Origin: Pandoraea terrigena
GTDB taxonomy: Bacteria; Pseudomonadota; Gammaproteobacteria; Burkholderiales; Burkholderiaceae
Direction of reading: 5' to 3'
DNA: 64,000 nucleotides
NCBI RefSeq assembly: GCF_902459705.1
Contig: NZ_CABPRU010000009.1
Location: 153,785 to 217,784 of the forward strand
A program made the translations under genes and the position numbers. Position 1 is the first letter of the stretch. Each line of letters starts with the position of its first letter. A model generated the notes under the pieces. It made no database searches, was not told where the DNA came from, and saw only the letters and a program-made list of their open reading frames with translations. Shown here in pieces: positions 37,106-47,559 of this stretch.

Positions 37106-38131
37106 ATGACACGCGTGACGACAGCGACCACCGCCGCCTCCATCGAGGGATCGCCCGCCGCCGACCGGGCCGCCACGGCGGTGAGCCCGGCGCTTGGCGC
37201 CGGGCGTATGCGACGCATGTCCGCCGCACGGCTGCTCATCGGCCTTGCCGCGCTGACCCTGCAGCAATGGCCATCGTTACCGAGCGCTGGCGAGACTGCC
37301 GGCAGCCCCGCGCCCATCGATGCCGAGGCCGTGCATCAGTTGCGAATCGCGATACGCCGGCTACGCGCGTTGATTGATGTGTTTTCGCCATGGCTCAAGC
37401 CGCGCTGGCACCATCGACTGAACGAGGAGTTGCGCTGGCTGGGGCAATCGATGGGGCCCACGCGAGATGCCGATGTGCTGGCGACAACGACGTTACCCGC
37501 GCTGCGCGCCGACTATCCGAACTTCGACTGGCCTGCGGTGGATGCCTATGTGGAACAGTTGCGCCGCGACGCGCGCGCACAACTCACCGAGGCGTTGACC
37601 GGGGAGCGTCTGAAGACATTGCATGCGTCGCTGTTGCAGGCGTTCGGCATTCGCCACGACGGCCAAGGGGAAATCCGCTCGACCAAGGCATTGCGACGCG
37701 CCTGCCGTACGCCCGGCAAGCGACCCCGCGCGTTGGCGAAGCATGCCCGCCAAATGCTCCGCGCCCAGTACATAGCATTGTTTCCGGATTGCCGCCAGTT
37801 GGCCATGCTCGACACCGAGCAGTTGCACGCGTTGCGCGTGAAGATCAAGAAGGCGCGTTACAGCGCCGAAGTGTTGACGCCATGGCTTCGCAAAACGGTC
37901 CGCTTGCCATATGAAAGCACCTTGCACGCCGCGCAGATGTTGTTGGGCCAGCTCAACGATGCCGTGGTCGCGCAGCGAATGTGTGAAGCCATGCCGCTAC
38001 GCGACGCGCAACGCGACGCCTTGATCCGACGCCTCGATACGATCATCGTCAACACCGCGAGCCGCGCGGCGCACGTGCTGGGCCAGTTGCCCGACGCGCA
38101 CGCGCTCGAGCGCGGCCTGCGCGGCCGCTGA
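37106..38131 (+). CDS. CHAD-domain protein
   Basis: A 341-residue protein built on the CHAD domain (about residues 70-320), an alpha-helical bundle with conserved His and basic residues such as AVHQLRIAIRRLRALID (about 75) and LHALRVKIKKARYSAE (about 246). Known CHAD domains bind inorganic polyphosphate. The N-terminal 40 residues are Thr/Ala-rich. Either ATG at 37094 or 37106 could serve; no ribosome site decides it. It stands alone and converges on zntA, whose stop is 12 bases away. Confidence 0.85.
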   Translation: MTRVTTATTAASIEGSPAADRAATAVSPALGAGRMRRMSAARLLIGLAALTLQQWPSLPSAGETAGSPAPIDAEAVHQLRIAIRRLRALIDVFSPWLKPRWHHRLNEELRWLGQSMGPTRDADVLATTTLPALRADYPNFDWPAVDAYVEQLRRDARAQLTEALTGERLKTLHASLLQAFGIRHDGQGEIRSTKALRRACRTPGKRPRALAKHARQMLRAQYIALFPDCRQLAMLDTEQLHALRVKIKKARYSAEVLTPWLRKTVRLPYESTLHAAQMLLGQLNDAVVAQRMCEAMPLRDAQRDALIRRLDTIIVNTASRAAHVLGQLPDAHALERGLRGR

Positions 38132-38143
38132 GCGCCGGTCCGC

Positions 38144-40546
38144 TCACGCCACCTTCGTGCGCAACAGGCGCATGCCGTTCGCGATCACCAGCAGACTGGC
38201 CCCCACATCGGCGAACACCGCCATCCACAGCGTCGCCAGCCCGACCACCGCCAGCCCGAAGAACACCGCCTTGATGGCGAGCGCCACGGCGATGTTCTGC
38301 TTGAGTATCGTCGCCGAGCGCTTCGACAGCGCGAGGAACGCCGGCAACTTGTGCAGGTCATCGTCCATCAGCGTGACGTCCGCCGTCTCCAATGCGCTGT
38401 CGGTGCCCGTCACCCCCATCGCAAAACCGACGTCGGCGGCCGCGAGCGCAGGCGCGTCGTTAATGCCGTCGCCGACCATGCCCACGTAACCGAACGTCTC
38501 CCGCAGGGCCGACACCGCCCGCCATTTGTCTTCCGGCAGCATTTCAGCACGCACGTCGCTCACGCCCGCCTGCCGACCGATCACTTCCGCGGTCGCACGA
38601 TTGTCGCCAGTCAGCATCACCGTGCGGACGCCCATGTCGGTCAGGCGCGCGATGGCGTCACGGCTTTCCGCGCGCAGCGTGTCGGCCACCGCCAGCACGG
38701 CGAGCGCCTGTGTTTCACTGGCCAGCACGATGGCGGTTCGGGCCTGCGCCTCGAGACGCGCCAGCGTCGCCTCCACGCGTTCATTGCAAACACCAAGCGA
38801 TTCGATCAGACGATGATTACCGAGGTAGTACAGGGTTTGGCCCACACGCCCCTTCACGCCCATGCCGGCGAGTGCTTCGACCTCCGAGACCAACGGCAAT
38901 GCACCGAGCCCCGCTCGCGTGTACCCGTCGACCACGGCGCGCGCAATGGGGTGGGTGGTCTGGGCGTCGAGCGCGGCGGCGAGGGTGAGCGCCTCGTCGT
39001 GTGAGGTTTCGCCCAGCGGCACCACGTCGGTCAGGCGCGGTTCGCCACGCGTCAGCGTGCCCGTCTTGTCGAGCGCCACCGCCCGAATCAGGCGGCCGGT
39101 TTCAAGAAACGCGCCGCCCTTGATCAGGATCCCGGCACGCGCGGCGGCGGTCAGGCCGCTCACGACCGTGACCGGCGTCGAAATTACCAGCGCACACGGG
39201 CAAGCGATGACCAACATGACGAGCGCCTTGTAGATCCAGGGCGACCATGCCAGACCGAAGGCCAGCGGTGGCATCAGTGCGACGAGCAGCGCACAGAGCA
39301 CGACAACCGGGGTGTAGATGCGCGAGAACCTGTCGACGAAGCGCTGCGTCGGGGAACGCTCCTGCTGCGCGGTCTCGACGATGCGCACGATGCGAGCAAG
39401 CGTTGTATCGCCCGGGGCCACGTTCGTGCGATACACGATAAGACCGCTTTCGTTGATGCTGCCCGCGTAGACCTCGTCGCCCACCGTCTTGTCGACGGGT
39501 ATGCTCTCGCCGGTGATGGACGCTTGATTGAGCGCGGAATTGCCCTGCTCGATCACGCCGTCGATGGCAATGCGCTCGCCCGGACGCGCACGCACGCGCG
39601 TACCCACGGCAAGCGATGCCGAGGGCACGTCCAACCAGGTGCCATCCGGCTGCTCGACCGACGCTTGATCGGGCGCCAGGCGCATCAATGCTTCCACGGC
39701 ACGGCGTGCGCGCGTGAGTGACGCGGCTTCCAGCTTTTCCGACAACGCGAACAGCACGATCACCATCGCCGCTTCGGGCCACTGACCGATGCACATCGCA
39801 CCCATCACCGCGATCGACATCAGGAAGTGAATGTTCAGCGTGAGGTGGCGCAGCGCGATCCAACCCTTCTTGAGCGTCGGCAGACCACACGCGAGAATGG
39901 CGGCCACCACGGCGGCGCCGACCCACGGGCTGTGTTCGGGCACACCTGACCAGACGGCAACCTCGCTTGCCGCCGCCAGCAGGCCGCCGCCCACCAGACG
40001 GATCACGTCTGCCTTGCGGCTCGCGGCCGGCGGCGGTACGTGGGTGTCGCCCGCGGCGAGCGGCACCGGCGTCATGCCAAGCTTGCGCAGCGTGTCGGCC
40101 ACCGCCTCCCCCTGCCGGGCCACGTCGGCCGTCGACGCCTTGTCGTCGAAAACGATGGTCAATTCGCGCTTGAGGAGATTGAAGTACAACGCGTCGACGC
40201 CGGCCCGGTGCTCCAACTGGTCGCGGATGAGGCGCTCCTCCGTCGGACAATCCATCTGATCGATTCGGAAGCGGGCCTGTGGCGCACCGGTGGCGGGCAT
40301 CGGTTCGACAGGCCCAGCGCTCGCGCCGCCTGTGCAGCACGACGAATCGTCGTGCGCATGCGCCGCTTTTGGGGCACACGGCGCGGCATGACCGTGGTCG
40401 TGGTCATGCTCGTGCCTGCTCGAGTGATCGTGCGGGTGGTCGTGGTCGTGCGGATGCCCATGATCATGGTCATGACCGTGGTCATGCGCCTTGCGATTTG
40501 CCACCGTCGAACCCGCGCGACGCGCCGAATCGGAGGGGTTGGGCAT
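38144..40546 (-). CDS. Zn/Cd/Pb-exporting P1B-type ATPase
   Basis: An 800-residue inner-membrane pump. The N-terminus holds a striking His/Asp-rich run (residues 21-53), a Cys pair (about 70-71) and a metal-binding MDCPTEE motif (98-104). Core signatures are CPC at 449-451 in helix 6, DKTGT at 493-497, and late GDGINDAP. The CPC plus MDCPTEE type is that of ZntA/CadA, which exports Zn2+, Cd2+ and Pb2+. AGGAG lies 6 bases before the start (40546). It is divergent from a MerR-type gene with an operator between them, so metals induce it. Confidence 0.93.
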   Translation of the reverse strand: MPNPSDSARRAGSTVANRKAHDHGHDHDHGHPHDHDHPHDHSSRHEHDHDHGHAAPCAPKAAHAHDDSSCCTGGASAGPVEPMPATGAPQARFRIDQMDCPTEERLIRDQLEHRAGVDALYFNLLKRELTIVFDDKASTADVARQGEAVADTLRKLGMTPVPLAAGDTHVPPPAASRKADVIRLVGGGLLAAASEVAVWSGVPEHSPWVGAAVVAAILACGLPTLKKGWIALRHLTLNIHFLMSIAVMGAMCIGQWPEAAMVIVLFALSEKLEAASLTRARRAVEALMRLAPDQASVEQPDGTWLDVPSASLAVGTRVRARPGERIAIDGVIEQGNSALNQASITGESIPVDKTVGDEVYAGSINESGLIVYRTNVAPGDTTLARIVRIVETAQQERSPTQRFVDRFSRIYTPVVVLCALLVALMPPLAFGLAWSPWIYKALVMLVIACPCALVISTPVTVVSGLTAAARAGILIKGGAFLETGRLIRAVALDKTGTLTRGEPRLTDVVPLGETSHDEALTLAAALDAQTTHPIARAVVDGYTRAGLGALPLVSEVEALAGMGVKGRVGQTLYYLGNHRLIESLGVCNERVEATLARLEAQARTAIVLASETQALAVLAVADTLRAESRDAIARLTDMGVRTVMLTGDNRATAEVIGRQAGVSDVRAEMLPEDKWRAVSALRETFGYVGMVGDGINDAPALAAADVGFAMGVTGTDSALETADVTLMDDDLHKLPAFLALSKRSATILKQNIAVALAIKAVFFGLAVVGLATLWMAVFADVGASLLVIANGMRLLRTKVA

Positions 40547-40581
40547 GGGAACTCCTGGTTGACTGATTCGTGTTACCCTCC

Positions 40582-40612
40582 ATTGAAAACCCTGTAGTCA
40601 CTACGGAGTCAA
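40582..40612 (-). promoter_or_regulatory. MerR-type promoter of the metal ATPase gene with operator
   Basis: On the minus strand a -35 TTGACT (40607-40612) and a -10 TTCAAT (40582-40587) are separated by 19 bases, the over-long spacer of MerR-regulated promoters. An inverted repeat (40589-40609, arms ACCCTGTAGT and its near-complement) fills the spacer. Confidence 0.8.
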
Positions 40613-40614
40613 GC

Positions 40615-41085
40615 ATGAAAATCGGCGAACTGGCCCGGGCAGCGGGCACCGATGTCGAAACGATCCGGTACTACGAGCGCGCGGGCTTGCTCTCGCCCCC
40701 GCCACGCACCGACGCCGGGTATCGGGCCTACGGCGACGACCATCTGGAAGCGCTGCGTTTCATCCGGCACTGCCGCTCCCTCGATATGCCTCTCGCCGAC
40801 GCGAAGCGACTTGGCGAGCTCGCCCACGACACGAGCGTGACGTGCGAAGACGCGAACCAGTTGATCGAAGCGCATCTGACTCGCGTGCACGCCCGCATTC
40901 ACGAATTGCAAGCGCTCGAACAACAGTTGCTGCACCTTCAGGCGCAATGCCAGAGCCGCCACGAAACGAGCGATTGCGGCATCCTGCGTGCCCTCATGCA
41001 AGGTGCCCATGGCGAAGCCTGCGCGTGCCACAGCGAAACCGATCCGATCGAAGTCGCCTGTCATCATGATCACACGCACGTGTGA
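40615..41085 (+). CDS. MerR-family heavy-metal regulator (CadR/PbrR-like)
   Basis: A 156-residue regulator. Residues 1-70 form the MerR winged helix (MKIGELARAAGTDVETIRYYERAGLL), followed by a coiled coil and metal-binding cysteines in TCEDAN (about residue 78), SDCGILR (about 120) and GEACACH, plus a His-rich tail CHHDHTHV. The cysteine spacing fits CadR/PbrR sensors. It is divergent from the ATPase gene, with the operator between them, and activates it on metal binding. Confidence 0.9.
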   Translation: MKIGELARAAGTDVETIRYYERAGLLSPPPRTDAGYRAYGDDHLEALRFIRHCRSLDMPLADAKRLGELAHDTSVTCEDANQLIEAHLTRVHARIHELQALEQQLLHLQAQCQSRHETSDCGILRALMQGAHGEACACHSETDPIEVACHHDHTHV

Positions 41086-41247
41086 CTCACGCGCGTCTCA
41101 CTGTCCTGCCCCTTCCCTGGCGTCGACCCCACCCGATATCGCCAATCGCCTGCGCACCAAAAGTATCGAGCGCGGGCGCGCCTGTCGCACGCCGACGTCT
41201 GCCCGGCGTGCGGTGAATGTGGCAACAATTGTGATGAATCGCGGCAC

Positions 41248-41266
41248 TGCCCCGAAAACAGGGGCA
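41248..41266. promoter_or_regulatory. Inverted repeat upstream of the SQR-like gene
   Basis: TGCCCC and GGGGCA separated by seven bases lie about 145 bases upstream of the oxidoreductase start, just before an AT-rich -10-like TATACA. It is a candidate operator. The rest of the gap 41086-41411 shows nothing else. Confidence 0.4.
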
Positions 41267-41411
41267 AACCGACACAGTTTCTATATACAATGTCCCGCAC
41301 ACGAGCTTGCCGGCATGAACGCGGTCGTGTGAACCGCTTTCGTGCGGCGTTCCGGATGCACATCGATATGTCGTCATCCGTTTCAATTCTTGCTCATTTG
41401 TCGGAGACCTT

Positions 41412-42677
41412 ATGTCCAGCGATGGATCCGCTACGCCCACCCCCGCGACGGAAAGCACCGCCGACATCGTGATCATGGGCGCTGGCGCGGCAGGCATTTC
41501 CGTAGCGGCCAGCCTGCGCCGGCGCCGTCCGGCGCTCTCGATCACGATCGTGGATCCGGCGGACACGCACTACTACCAACCGGCGTGGACGCTCGTTGGC
41601 GCCGGCGAATTTGATGCGTCGCGCACAGCTCGCCCGATGTCGAGCGTCATTCCCCAGGGGGTGACGTGGATTCAAGCGGCGGTGACCGCATTTGCGCCGG
41701 AGCACCAGCAAATCCTGCTTTCGGACGGCCGGCGCCTCGGCTATCGCTACCTCATCGTGGCGCCGGGCCTGCAACTGAATTGGGAAGCCATCGATGGCCT
41801 GACGGACACGCTCGGGCGCAACGGCGTCACGTCCAACTATCGCTTCGATCTCGCGCCGTACACATGGTCGCTGGTGCGAGATTTCAAGGGTGGCAATGCC
41901 CTGTTCACGCAGCCGCCGATGCCGATCAAGTGCGCGGGGGCGCCGCAAAAGGCAATGTATCTCTCGGCGCACACCTGGCGTCAGAATGGCTTGCGAGACA
42001 AGACGAAGATCGAATTCCATCTCGTGGCGCCCGCTCTTTTTGGCGTGAAGGAGTACATCCCCGCGCTCATGGAATACGTTAAGCGCTACGAAATTTCACT
42101 CAATCACCTCTCACACCTGCGTGCGGTCGACGGCGAACGTCGCGTGGCCCGCTTCGAGATTTTCGACGCCGACGGCCAGTCACAGTTTGTCGACAAACCG
42201 TTCGATATGCTACACGTCGTCCCGCCGCAAAGCGCACCGGATGTGCTGCGGGCAAGCCCGCTGGCTGACGCAGCCGGCTGGTGCGAAGTCGATCCGGCCA
42301 CATTACGTCACGCGCGCTTTGCCAATGTCTTCGGCTTGGGCGATGCCATCTCCGCACCCAACGCCAAGACCGTGGCCGCGGCCCGCAAGCAGTCGGTCGT
42401 CGTTGCCGAGAACCTGCTCGCCGCCATGGACGGCCGCCCTCTGCCACTGCACTACGACGGCTATGGCGCTTGCCCGCTGACGGTGGAACACGGCAAGATC
42501 GTGCTCGCGGAGTTCGGCTATGGCGGCAAGCTCATGCCCACGTTCCCGATCGATGGCACACAAGCCAACCGTTTCGCATGGATGCTGAAAAAGTACGTGC
42601 TGCCAAAGGTTTATTGGAATGTCATGCTTCGTGGTCGCGAGTGGCTGGCGCGACCCAGCCGCCCCGGCCATAGGTAA
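41412..42677 (+). CDS. Sulfide:quinone oxidoreductase-like flavoprotein
   Basis: A 421-residue FAD protein with the dinucleotide-binding GAGAAGISVAASL at about residues 23-35, TDTHYYQPAWTLVG-like segment (DTHYYQPAWT at about 51) and PPMPIKCAGAPQKAMYLS (about 168-185), the cysteine-bearing motif of SQR-like and FCSD-like proteins. Such enzymes oxidise sulfide or a persulfide and pass electrons to quinone at the membrane. Not all cysteines of the classical SQR centre can be matched, so type and substrate are uncertain. No persulfide dioxygenase or rhodanese gene is next to it. Confidence 0.8.
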   Translation: MSSDGSATPTPATESTADIVIMGAGAAGISVAASLRRRRPALSITIVDPADTHYYQPAWTLVGAGEFDASRTARPMSSVIPQGVTWIQAAVTAFAPEHQQILLSDGRRLGYRYLIVAPGLQLNWEAIDGLTDTLGRNGVTSNYRFDLAPYTWSLVRDFKGGNALFTQPPMPIKCAGAPQKAMYLSAHTWRQNGLRDKTKIEFHLVAPALFGVKEYIPALMEYVKRYEISLNHLSHLRAVDGERRVARFEIFDADGQSQFVDKPFDMLHVVPPQSAPDVLRASPLADAAGWCEVDPATLRHARFANVFGLGDAISAPNAKTVAAARKQSVVVAENLLAAMDGRPLPLHYDGYGACPLTVEHGKIVLAEFGYGGKLMPTFPIDGTQANRFAWMLKKYVLPKVYWNVMLRGREWLARPSRPGHR

Positions 42678-42992
42678 AACCCGGACTCAATTTTCAAAGA
42701 TTGATGCCGTTAATGGAGATAGGACCCGGTATCTCGACCGGGCACGAGCTTCTTGTCGGGCCACGCCTTGTGCGCGGTCTGCCTGAGCGCGAGGAATGCG
42801 GTGCAACGGCCGGTCAGCCTTATCCGCCCCTCGCACGATGGCCGACACATTTACGCGTCTTATGCAGAACATGATTCAAGGGTTTTCTGGCGGCACGACC
42901 TGTTCGACGCGTGAGCTTCCTCTGCCTGCCGGCATCGCCCGCAGCAAGGACAAGCGTTCAATTGTACGGGCCACGTCAGCCTGCCTGTCGAG
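42678..42992. other. Gap between the SQR-like gene and the EAL gene
   Basis: Contains a short hairpin (CCCGGT / ACCGGG, about 42726-42744) without a T-run. No gene or clear promoter was seen. Confidence 0.3.
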
Positions 42993-44327
42993 ATGAACGA
43001 TACCAACGCGCTGCGACGGCAAGTCGTCCTCGCCGATCTACTGCTGGATCGCCAGCGGCTCCTGCGCGCCCTTAGCCTGGAGCTGCGTACCCCTAGTTCG
43101 CCAGGCTGCCACTGTGCGCTGGTCGTGTTGCACGTGGGCCGCGGCCAGCGCACGGCGACCCGTCAACCCGCCATTTCGGACGCCGATCTGCTTGCCACCA
43201 CGGCGTTTCGCATCGGTTCACGCATTCGTCGTCGCGACATCATCGGCCGCGTTTCCGATCAGCAGATCGCCATCTTGCTGCGCGATCTCGGCAGCCGCGA
43301 CGCAGCGGTACAGATTACCCGACGCTTCATCCGCGCCGGTGAATCGCCGGTAGCGTGCGGTGACGGCCTGCTCTACCCGATCGTCTCGGCGGGGATCACG
43401 CATCTGCCGCAGGTGCCGGTATGGCCCGCCACCCTGCTCGAGCACACGGCGGAAGTCGCCGATCAGGCAATTCGCGAGAGTGCGTCGCGGTTTCTCGTGA
43501 CCGAAGCCCCGGCGGCGCCCACCGAAAGCGTCAATCCACCGGACGAAGCCGGCAACGAGCACCACTGGCGCAACGCGATCGGACGCGCGCTGTCAGGGTC
43601 TGAGTTCCGGCTGCACTATCAGCCGCAGATCGACATGCGTACGCACCGGCTGACCGGTCTCGAAGCGCTCATCCGCTGGCAGCGCGACGACGAACTGATC
43701 ATGCCAGGCGAATTCATTCCGGCTGCGGAGCGTTGCGACGTGATCGGCCCGATCGGCGACTGGACGCTGAACGAAGCCTGCCGCCAGTTGGACCAGTGGA
43801 ATACGAACGGCGACGAGTATCCGCGTGTGGCGGTGAACCTCTCCGCGCAACAAATGCGTGTGCAGACGCTCGACACGGTCCGTTACGCACTCAAACATCA
43901 TCGTGTACCGCCGGACAAGCTCGAGATCGAGATCACCGAGTCGACACTGATCTCCCATCTCGATGAGGCCACCACACTGATGAACGAACTCGTGGCGATG
44001 GGCGTGCGCCTGTCGCTCGACGATTTCGGCACTGGCTACTCGAGCTTCGTGCGCCTGAAGCGCTGGCCGTTCGGCACTGTCAAGATCGACTACCAGTTCG
44101 TGGCCGGCGTGCTGCTTGGCGGCTACGATACCGAGTTGATCCGCGCCATCATCGCCATTGCCCGCAAGCTTGAAATCGAGACCGTGGCCGAAGGCGTCGA
44201 GACCAGCGCCCAGCGCGATGCGCTCGCGTCGCTGGGCTGCCATGCATGGCAGGGGTATCATTGCACGCGCCCCCTGCCACCCGGACACATCGAGACATTC
44301 ATCCGCGACTGGCACGGGCGATTGTGA
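42993..44327 (+). CDS. EAL-domain c-di-GMP phosphodiesterase with degenerate GGDEF half
   Basis: A 444-residue cytoplasmic protein. The N-terminal half (about 20-165) has the fold pattern of a GGDEF domain, but the signature loop is [12 protein letters not shown] in place of GGDEF, so it cannot make c-di-GMP. The C-terminal half (about 190-440) is an EAL domain with [16 protein letters not shown] and VAEGVET, the metal-binding and catalytic residues of active phosphodiesterases. No sensor or membrane part is present. It precedes pldA by 20 bases and probably shares a transcript. Confidence 0.88.
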   Translation: MNDTNALRRQVVLADLLLDRQRLLRALSLELRTPSSPGCHCALVVLHVGRGQRTATRQPAISDADLLATTAFRIGSRIRRRDIIGRVSDQQIAILLRDLGSRDAAVQITRRFIRAGESPVACGDGLLYPIVSAGITHLPQVPVWPATLLEHTAEVADQAIRESASRFLVTEAPAAPTESVNPPDEAGNEHHWRNAIGRALSGSEFRLHYQPQIDMRTHRLTGLEALIRWQRDDELIMPGEFIPAAERCDVIGPIGDWTLNEACRQLDQWNTNGDEYPRVAVNLSAQQMRVQTLDTVRYALKHHRVPPDKLEIEITESTLISHLDEATTLMNELVAMGVRLSLDDFGTGYSSFVRLKRWPFGTVKIDYQFVAGVLLGGYDTELIRAIIAIARKLEIETVAEGVETSAQRDALASLGCHAWQGYHCTRPLPPGHIETFIRDWHGRL

Positions 44328-44347
44328 GCGTGTCGGCCACCTCCCGT

Positions 44348-45610
44348 ATGATCTCACTCATCGTAGCCGCCGTAGCCGCCGTCTGCCTGACCCTGAGCAC
44401 TACGGCACGTGCCGACCTCTCGCTCCTGCAACCACCCCGCACCCTCTCGGGCAGCGCGCCGCTGCAACTCACATTGCTGGCCATGCAGGACGGCCAGGGC
44501 CGCAAGACCTTCCTGTTGCCGGCCGAGATCGTCGTGCGCATCTCGAACGATGACTTCAAGCCCACGCTGCTCTCGCTCAAGCGCGCGGCGCTCGCCCCCT
44601 CGCAGGTGACGCTCTCGAACGGCCAGTTCCGGCGCGTCACGTACGCTGCCCCCCTCCCGAAGGCGCTACGCGGCTCGGTGCGCATCGAGCCGGTCGATTG
44701 GGATGCCTCGACTACGACGATCGTGCTCAATCGCGCCGCACCGACCGAACCGATGATCGCCGCCACCCCAGCCCCACACGACGGCGGCGCGTTGCCTGGC
44801 ACCGCCGTCGGTGCATCGGCGGCGGCGGCCGCCGCGGCGTCCAGCGCACTCGCCAGCGCCGCCCCCGACGCGATTGCACCGACAAGCGATACGGAGTTTG
44901 CCCGCATCTCGTCGAATGAGCCGATGTACCTTGCATTCGGCAAGAACGGCGACGCCAATGCGCGTTTCCAGCTCAGCTTCAAGTTCCACATTCTCAAGCC
45001 GGACAACCCGGCATCGAAGGCTTTCCTCGACAATCTGTACTTCGGCTATACCCAGTTGTCGGTTTGGGATCTGGAAGCCGAGTCGGCGCCGTTCCGCGAC
45101 GCGAACTACCGACCAAGCCTGTTCTATTTCGTCCCCGACACCGGCGCCCGCGCGAGTTGGTTCTCGTCGCTGGGCGTTGCGGCAGGGCTCGAGCACGAGT
45201 CCAATGGCAAGGCGGGCGCGGATTCCCGCAGCATCAACACGCTCTTTGTCAAACCGATCTTCAAGTTCGGGAATCCGGCCGAGTATCACTGGACGGTAGC
45301 GCCTAAGCTCTACGCTTATCTCGAGAAGAAGGACAACCGCGACATCCAGGACTATCGCGGCTATCTGGACCTGCTCGTCGTGTGGGGCAAGCCGAATGGC
45401 TGGCAGATTGGCGCAACACTGCGCAAGGGCATGAAGCGCAACTATGGCAGTGTGGATCTGCAGGTGACCTATCCGCTCGGCAAACTCATTCCAGGGACTG
45501 GCGGCTACCTGTGGCTCGGTTACTTCACCGGCTATGGCGAAGACATGCTCGACTACAACCGCCACTCGTCGTCACAGGTGCGGATCGGGTACAGCGTGTT
45601 CCGCTGGTAA
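44348..45610 (+). CDS. pldA: Outer-membrane phospholipase A1
   Basis: A 420-residue protein with a Sec signal (LIVAAVAAVCLTLSTTARA, cleavage about residue 22) and then an Ala-rich linker and a beta-barrel of the OMPLA family. The catalytic stretch GLEHESNGKAGADSRSIN holds the His and Ser of the active site, preceded by YRPSLFYF. The N-terminal extension of about 120 residues before the barrel (with an Ala-rich 12-residue run) is longer than in E. coli PldA. The start at 44348 lacks a ribosome site; GTG codons a few positions upstream are possible. The upstream EAL gene is 20 bases away. Confidence 0.88.
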   Translation: MISLIVAAVAAVCLTLSTTARADLSLLQPPRTLSGSAPLQLTLLAMQDGQGRKTFLLPAEIVVRISNDDFKPTLLSLKRAALAPSQVTLSNGQFRRVTYAAPLPKALRGSVRIEPVDWDASTTTIVLNRAAPTEPMIAATPAPHDGGALPGTAVGASAAAAAAASSALASAAPDAIAPTSDTEFARISSNEPMYLAFGKNGDANARFQLSFKFHILKPDNPASKAFLDNLYFGYTQLSVWDLEAESAPFRDANYRPSLFYFVPDTGARASWFSSLGVAAGLEHESNGKAGADSRSINTLFVKPIFKFGNPAEYHWTVAPKLYAYLEKKDNRDIQDYRGYLDLLVVWGKPNGWQIGATLRKGMKRNYGSVDLQVTYPLGKLIPGTGGYLWLGYFTGYGEDMLDYNRHSSSQVRIGYSVFRW

Positions 45611-45763
45611 CCAAGCCAACGATCGTCGCGAGCGCAACCCGAAACCGACCGCCGTGTCCACCGTCGAGACCCTGCCGTAGGGGAATCGGCGACGACCCGC
45701 CCATCAATGCGATAATGGCGCCTGCTTCCAACGCGCCTCCCGCCTCTGGCCGACACGCCTGCT

Positions 45764-45979
45764 ATGTCCGAACTGCACGACCGCCCCGATAGCCCCTGCA
45801 TTGGCATTTGCTCGACGCTCTTCGACGACGTCTGCAAGGGCTGCGGCCGCACCGCTGATGAAGTGTCGAACTGGGTGTTCTTCACCGACACCGAGAAGGC
45901 CGCCATATGGGCACGCATCACCCGCGAGGGCAAGGCGATGCGCTTTTGTGAAAGCCGGTCTACGACTTCGCAGACTTGA
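45764..45979 (+). CDS. DUF1289-family protein
   Basis: A 71-residue protein with the four-cysteine pattern [20 protein letters not shown] (about 10-29), the mark of DUF1289. The family has no settled function; the cysteines suggest a metal or cluster site. It overlaps the ALDH gene end by 20 bases, tail to tail. Confidence 0.85.
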   Translation: MSELHDRPDSPCIGICSTLFDDVCKGCGRTADEVSNWVFFTDTEKAAIWARITREGKAMRFCESRSTTSQT

Positions 45980-47393
45980 ACTGAAGCGATTTGTATTCGA
46001 GGAACTCCTCGAAGCCATACACGCCGTTCTCACGTCCGTGCCCCGACTGCTTGAATCCGCCGAATGGCGCCTTCACGTTGAATTCCCCGCCGTTGATGTC
46101 CACCTGCCCCGTACGGATCTGGCGCGCCACGCGCACCGCACGCGCCTCGTCGTCTGACCACACGCCCCCACCCAGCCCGTAGATCGAGTCGTTGGCAATG
46201 CGCACGGCATCGGCCTCGTTCTGATACGTAATGATGGAGAGTACCGGACCGAAGATTTCCTCCTGCGCGACCGTCGCGTCCGGCGTCACGCGACCGAGCA
46301 CCGTCGGCTGGACAAAGAATCCCACCTCGAATCCCGCCGGCACGGCCTCCCCGCCCGCGATCAACTCAGCGCCTTCCGCCAGGCCCTTTCGGATATAGGT
46401 TTGCACACGCTCGCGCTGTGCAGCGGACGCCAAGGGCCCAAGACGTGTCGTTTCCTCGCGCGGATCGCCCAGCGTGAAGCGCGCGACCGCCTCCTTCGCC
46501 AGCGCCTTGACCTCCTCGTAGCGCGACGCAGGCACGAGCATGCGCGTGTGCGCCGAACACGTCTGGCCGGAATTCAGATAGCAGGCGTTGAGGGTGCCTT
46601 TGACGGCTGCAGCGAGATCTGCATCGTCGAGCACGACCGATGCCGATTTTCCACCCAGTTCCAATGCGACCCGTTTGACCGTCTGCGACGCGACTTCGGA
46701 CACGCGCTTGCCCGCCCGCGTCGATCCCGTGAAGGACACCATGTCGACGTCAGCATGCTGCACCAGCGCCTCGCCAACCACTGGCCCGAGCCCCGTCACC
46801 AGGTTGAACACCCCCGGCGGCAGACCCGCTTCGGCGATCACCTCGGCCAGGATGAACGCGTTGAACGGCGCCACCTCCGACGGCTTGAGCACTACCGTGC
46901 AACCCGCGGCCAGGGCCGGCGCCACCTTCAGGGTGATCTGATTCAACGGGTAATTCCAGGGGGTAATGGCGACCACCACGCCCACCGGCTCGCGCACCAC
47001 CAGCGAATTGCCCACACGCGCTTCGAATTCGAACGTCTCGGCCAGTTCCGCGTACTGGTTCCAGTGATAAACCGGCCCGCCCACCTGAATCGCGCGCACG
47101 AGCTTGATCGGCATTCCGGTCTCGCCCGTGATGACCTGCGCGAGCGGCTCGGTGCGCGCCTTCAGGCCAGCGGCGATCTTGCGCAGATAGACGGCCCGCT
47201 CGGCAGGCGGCGTGGCTGCCCAGCGCTCACGCGCGTTCAGCGCGGCGGCCACGGCGGCCTGCACATCGTCCGTTGTGCCCTCGGGGATGCGGCCCATGAG
47301 TTTTCCATCGGCCGAATGGAAGACGTCCAGCGTCGCGCGCCCTACCGGCGCCACCCACTGGCCGTCGATGAAGAATTTGTCGTACGTGATCAT
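45960..47393 (-). CDS. Aldehyde dehydrogenase (NAD(P)+-dependent)
   Basis: A 477-residue enzyme with the ALDH fold. Motifs: TPWNYPLNQ (about 145), FTGSTRAGK (about 225), LELGGKS with the general-base Glu (about 247), and the catalytic Cys in [11 protein letters not shown] (about 282). GGAG lies seven bases before the ATG at 47393; further upstream codons look non-coding. The substrate is unknown; it stands alone and is divergent from nnrS. Confidence 0.9.
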   Translation of the reverse strand: MITYDKFFIDGQWVAPVGRATLDVFHSADGKLMGRIPEGTTDDVQAAVAAALNARERWAATPPAERAVYLRKIAAGLKARTEPLAQVITGETGMPIKLVRAIQVGGPVYHWNQYAELAETFEFEARVGNSLVVREPVGVVVAITPWNYPLNQITLKVAPALAAGCTVVLKPSEVAPFNAFILAEVIAEAGLPPGVFNLVTGLGPVVGEALVQHADVDMVSFTGSTRAGKRVSEVASQTVKRVALELGGKSASVVLDDADLAAAVKGTLNACYLNSGQTCSAHTRMLVPASRYEEVKALAKEAVARFTLGDPREETTRLGPLASAAQRERVQTYIRKGLAEGAELIAGGEAVPAGFEVGFFVQPTVLGRVTPDATVAQEEIFGPVLSIITYQNEADAVRIANDSIYGLGGGVWSDDEARAVRVARQIRTGQVDINGGEFNVKAPFGGFKQSGHGRENGVYGFEEFLEYKSLQFKSAKS

Positions 47394-47521
47394 GCGATGT
47401 CTCCAACTGGGAGGTTCCCGACGAACGCTCATTGTAGTCCGCTCGCCCGCGCTTCTCGCAGGCATGACCGGCTGCGCACTGCCGATCAACACATTTCTCC
47501 CCATTCGGCGGATGTTGCGAT

Positions 47522-47544
47522 AAGATGCATTTACAATACATCTT
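47522..47544. promoter_or_regulatory. NsrR-type operator upstream of nnrS
   Basis: A 23-bp palindrome AAGATGCAT / its complement around a TTACA spacer, a close match to the NsrR motif. It can be extended by GAT/ATC to 47519-47547. It lies just before the nnrS start and would block transcription until NO is present. Confidence 0.8.
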
Positions 47545-47559
47545 ATCGCGGAGGCTGGC

